Positions 61,627-64,000 of a DNA stretch of 64,000 nt are shown in pieces. Made by a program: the position numbers and the translations under genes. Each line of letters starts with the position of its first letter. Position 1 is the first letter of the stretch. The stretch is from Polynucleobacter victoriensis. GTDB taxonomy: Bacteria > Pseudomonadota > Gammaproteobacteria > Burkholderiales > Burkholderiaceae. The DNA lies in assembly GCF_900187875.1 (NCBI RefSeq), contig NZ_FYEX01000001.1:1054001-1118000 (forward strand). The letters are read 5' to 3'. The notes beneath the pieces are model-generated. The model searched no databases, had not been told where the DNA came from, and saw only the letters and a list, made by a program, of their open reading frames with translations.

Positions 61627-62960
61627 TGATTGATCAGACTAGAGTCACGATGAGCATCTCGATTCGTTTGCTATTGTGGCTCTATGAATGTCTTTGGTAT
61701 TTAGCATTACCGGTGGCATTAATTAGGTTGTATTGGAAGGGTAGAAGATTACCTGGTTATCGTCAGCATGTGGCAGAGCGATTTGGGTTTTACAGTTGTC
61801 AAAAAACTTCTAACCTGATTTGGCTTCATGCTGTTTCTGTTGGGGAAACTAGAGCTGCGGCACCACTTGTGGAGGCTTTAATCGCTAGTGGCAAAACAAT
61901 TTTGTTAACTCACATGACGCCTACAGGACGAGCTACGGGGCAGCAAATATTTGAACAACATCTGAAATCCGGTTGTTTGCAACAAGTGTATTTGCCCTAT
62001 GACGTCTCGTGGGCAGTAAATGCCTTTTACCGATATTTTTCTCCTCAAATTGGCTTAATTATGGAGACAGAGGTTTGGCCAACGCTTGTTTTATCTGCTA
62101 AACGTCATAAGATACCCACAATACTAGTAAATGCTAGGTTATCTAATAGAAGTGCCAAGAGAGCAGCTAGCTTTGGCGCAATTGCTACATACATTTATCA
62201 ATCTTTTACAAAGATATTGGCTCAAACTGGTTTGGATGCCAAGCGCTATCAATCACTTCATTTAAATAATGTATTGGTAACTGGTAACTTGAAGTTTGAT
62301 GTTGCCGCTAATTCTTCTCAAGTTAATGAAGCATTGCTTTTGAGAAAAGAATTAAATGCAGGCATGCAGATAGTTTGTGCTGCCAGTACACGTGAGGGCG
62401 AGGAAGAGTTAATTGTTGCTGCTTGGCAAAAACTCAAACAAGATCACCCCGATTTAAAAAATATTTGCTTATTGATTGTTCCAAGACATCCTCAACGATT
62501 TGATGATGTGTATGCATTATTAACCAAGAGTTTTCCTCAGGTGGCACGAAAGTCTTTGCTGAAAACTAACGCAGATTTGGCTACAGCAATTAATCAGCAA
62601 GGCATTTTGCTTGGTGACTCAATGGGTGAGATGAGTTTTTATTACGCCTTATCTGACTTCGTGGTGATGGGCGGTAGTTTGCAACCTTTGGGCGGCCAAA
62701 ATTTTATTGAGGCATGCGCGCTAGGTAGGCCTATCATTTTGGGGCAGCATACATTCAATTTCCAACAAGCTGGTATTGATGTGATAGATGCTGAGGCTGG
62801 GTTGAGAGTCGACGGTATTGAAGGTCTTAGTCAAGCAATGGGATTACTTTTTCTAAATCATGAGCTCAAAGAAGCCATGAGCACCAATGCTCTAGATTTT
62901 GCTAACCAACACACTGGGGCAACTCAAAAAATATTAGCTATTGTTCAAGCAAGTCACTAA
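61626..62960 (+). CDS. waaA: 3-deoxy-D-manno-octulosonic-acid transferase
   Basis: The 444-residue GT-B enzyme has an N-terminal membrane anchor (LLLWLYECLWYLALPVALI), GFYSCQ, WLHAVSVGETRAAAPLVEAL, IMETEVWPTLVLSAKR and DSMGEMSFYYALSDFVVMGGSLQPLGGQNFIEA. It adds Kdo to lipid A. An ATG at 61650 is an alternative start, 8 residues shorter. Confidence 0.95.
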   Translation: MIDQTRVTMSISIRLLLWLYECLWYLALPVALIRLYWKGRRLPGYRQHVAERFGFYSCQKTSNLIWLHAVSVGETRAAAPLVEALIASGKTILLTHMTPTGRATGQQIFEQHLKSGCLQQVYLPYDVSWAVNAFYRYFSPQIGLIMETEVWPTLVLSAKRHKIPTILVNARLSNRSAKRAASFGAIATYIYQSFTKILAQTGLDAKRYQSLHLNNVLVTGNLKFDVAANSSQVNEALLLRKELNAGMQIVCAASTREGEEELIVAAWQKLKQDHPDLKNICLLIVPRHPQRFDDVYALLTKSFPQVARKSLLKTNADLATAINQQGILLGDSMGEMSFYYALSDFVVMGGSLQPLGGQNFIEACALGRPIILGQHTFNFQQAGIDVIDAEAGLRVDGIEGLSQAMGLLFLNHELKEAMSTNALDFANQHTGATQKILAIVQASH

Positions 62961-63040
62961 TCAAGTACCCCTAACGTTCAAGGGGTTAAATCATCAGCAG
63001 TACAAGCCTAAAAATATTCAGATAGAATTTCTTCAAACCA

Positions 63041-63138
63041 TTGGGGAGTAGCCAGCTCACATATGTGAGTCTTGTATATCGTCAATACGACATGAATATG
63101 TCCGGTATATGAGGGGAATGGGTTCTTGGCGAGACCAA
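63041..63138 (+). ncRNA. yybP-ykoY manganese riboswitch
   Basis: The leader shows the conserved blocks in order: GGGGAGTAGCC (63043-63053), GTCAATACGACATG (63081-63094), CCGGTATATGAGGGGAATGG (63102-63121) and GGCGAGACCAA (63128-63138). TTGG (63041-63044) pairs with CCAA (63135-63138) to close P1. These match the yybP-ykoY class, which senses Mn2+ and often controls TerC-type exporters. The next gene is such a protein, 19 bp later. Confidence 0.93.
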
Positions 63139-63143
63139 CTTTT

Positions 63144-63157
63144 AAGAGGGCGTTCCC
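63144..63157 (+). promoter_or_regulatory. Ribosome binding site and likely riboswitch expression platform
   Basis: AAGAGGG (63144-63150) is the ribosome site, followed by CGTTCCC (63151-63157) and the GTG start. CGTTCCC can pair over seven bases with GGGAATG (63114-63120) inside the aptamer. This would place the start in a helix in the state where the aptamer is not formed. Confidence 0.55.
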
Positions 63158-63844
63158 GTGGATTTTTTATCTTTAAATGCAGTCTGGGCAGTTCTTGCCA
63201 TTATTTTGATTGACCTTGTATTGGCCGGCGACAATGCCCTTGTTATAGGCATGGCTGCAAATCGTTTGCCTCCTGATTTGCGTAAAAAAGCAATTTTTTG
63301 GGGTACTTTTGGTGCCATCGCAATTCGCTTTGTTTCTGTTGCAATCATCACTTACTTAATGATGATTCCTGGGCTTAGATTGGTGGGTGGAGTAGCCTTG
63401 GTTTGGATTGGCTGGAAGCTAGCATTCCAGGAAAGTCATGAAGACGTTAAAGCAGCGGATACATTCTGGTCCGCAATTAGTACGATAGTGATCGCAGATG
63501 CAGTGATGGGCATTGATAATGCATTGGGCATTGCGGCAGCTGCCAATGGCAATTGGTGGTTCATTATCATGGGCTTATTGATTAGCATCCCAGTGGTAAT
63601 TTTTGGTTCTAGTATGGTTACAAAAATACTAGATCGTTGGCCTAATGCGGTATTTGTTGGCAGCTTTGTTCTATTCGCTGTTGCAGTTCAAATGGTGATT
63701 AAAGAGCCACTGTTTGCCTCTACCTTAAGTTCAATAGATGGCTGGCTGTTGAAATTGTTGCCTTGGTTATTTGCAATTGGCGCTACAGCTTTTCAATTTA
63801 ATCTATCAAAGAAAGCCTCTAAAGGTATGGCAGCGGCTATTTAG
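63158..63844 (+). CDS. TerC family membrane protein under Mn riboswitch
   Basis: The 228-residue protein has seven hydrophobic segments and the motifs LVLAGDNALVIGMAANRLP and VMGIDNALGIAAAANG with membrane acidic residues. The riboswitch upstream supports a role in Mn2+ export, which is inference from family and leader. It starts with GTG. It is shorter and less basic at its C terminus than the TerC protein at 32794. Confidence 0.92.
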   Translation: MDFLSLNAVWAVLAIILIDLVLAGDNALVIGMAANRLPPDLRKKAIFWGTFGAIAIRFVSVAIITYLMMIPGLRLVGGVALVWIGWKLAFQESHEDVKAADTFWSAISTIVIADAVMGIDNALGIAAAANGNWWFIIMGLLISIPVVIFGSSMVTKILDRWPNAVFVGSFVLFAVAVQMVIKEPLFASTLSSIDGWLLKLLPWLFAIGATAFQFNLSKKASKGMAAAI

Positions 63845-63861
63845 TAATGTAATTACATTAC
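63844..63861. repeat. Perfect 18-bp palindrome after the TerC gene
   Basis: GTAATGTAATTACATTAC is fully self-complementary and begins on the last base of the stop codon. It lies 4 bp ahead of the terminator hairpin. It resembles a dimeric regulator site more than a terminator stem. Confidence 0.5.
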
Positions 63862-63865
63862 AAAT

Positions 63866-63892
63866 AAAAAAGCGGGCAATGCCCGCTTTTTT
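63866..63892. terminator. Rho-independent terminator, both directions
   Basis: AAAAAAGCGGGC and GCCCGCTTTTTT arms with an AAT loop (63878-63880) give T-runs on both strands. It separates the TerC gene from the convergent gene at the right edge. Confidence 0.93.
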
Positions 63893-63912
63893 AATGCCTC
63901 AATATTGGCTAT

Positions 63913-64000
63913 TTAAACTTGAGCGCCAAAGTTTGGATCATCACTATTGCTAGCATTAGGATTTGCTTTTGTTTCTGGAGTTAATAAATCTTCGCGCTTA
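63913..64000 (-). CDS. C-terminal end of an unidentified protein (cut by window edge)
   Basis: An open frame enters from the right edge on the minus strand and reads KREDLLTPETKANPNASN then SDDPNFGAQV and a TAA stop. It ends 20 bp from the bidirectional terminator. The hydrophilic, Asn/Pro-rich tail gives no family. It is called coding because the frame is open to the edge and is followed by a terminator. Confidence 0.5.
   Translation of the reverse strand, partial: KREDLLTPETKANPNASNSDDPNFGAQV

Overview
The window looks like a chromosomal segment of a low-GC, streamlined betaproteobacterium of the order Burkholderiales. A freshwater Polynucleobacter-type genome fits best. The evidence is gene order and protein character: ubiH-pepP-murU-amgK facing lptD-surA-pdxA-rsmA, a lnt/corC/ybeY/miaB block, a pgk-pyk-fba-pur block, and many 1-14 bp start/stop overlaps. 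This is inferred from the sequence without a database search. I see no insertion sequence, prophage, CRISPR array or rRNA. No gene-free stretch exceeds 300 bases; the largest is 52803-53084, which holds the groES promoter and CIRCE element.

Layout. 1-272 is the 3' end of tyrS, followed by a histidine phosphatase. 893-5963 (minus) is dusB-fis-purH-ruvC-ruvA-ruvB. 6022-10235 (minus) carries amgK-murU-pepP-ubiH, divergent from lptD-surA-pdxA-rsmA (10266-15700). 15669-25425 (minus) holds a Na+/H+ antiporter, miaB, ybeY, corC, lnt, glyQ, glyS, gmhB and plsC. Next come a tRNA-Met(CAT), an orphan DUF4212 gene and a TctDE-like two-component system (25596-28190, all minus). Divergent from these are LexA-controlled recA-recX, a DUF2889 gene, sucCD and a TerC protein. 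After an isolated type IV pilin and moaC/bepA, a minus-strand group ilvE, zinc-finger protein, waaF, NTF2-like protein and unknown protein spans 36315-39516. 39647-48158 (plus) is azlCD, pgk-pyk-fba and purC-purE-purK-Sua5. 48138-52802 (minus) is a degenerate EAL gene, a LuxR-type regulator, a hybrid kinase and dacB. CIRCE-controlled groESL follows, then pntAB (minus), mnmA, gst, purB, waaA and a second TerC gene behind a yybP-ykoY (Mn2+) riboswitch. The right edge cuts into an unidentified minus-strand gene.

How the genes work together. Most are core functions: envelope building (lptD, surA, waaF, waaA, gmhB, lnt, plsC, dacB, bepA, amgK/murU recycling), recombination and repair (ruvABC, recA, recX), translation accuracy (tyrS, glyQS, miaB, mnmA, dusB, Sua5), lower glycolysis, purine synthesis, succinyl-CoA synthetase and transhydrogenase.

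The most unusual parts are: (1) the translationally coupled EAL-like / BvgA-like / hybrid-kinase operon, which resembles a reduced Bordetella bvgASR system; (2) the DUF4212 gene coupled to a two-component system but missing its symporter partner; (3) the structured leaders of the pilin gene, the antiporter gene and the second TerC gene.
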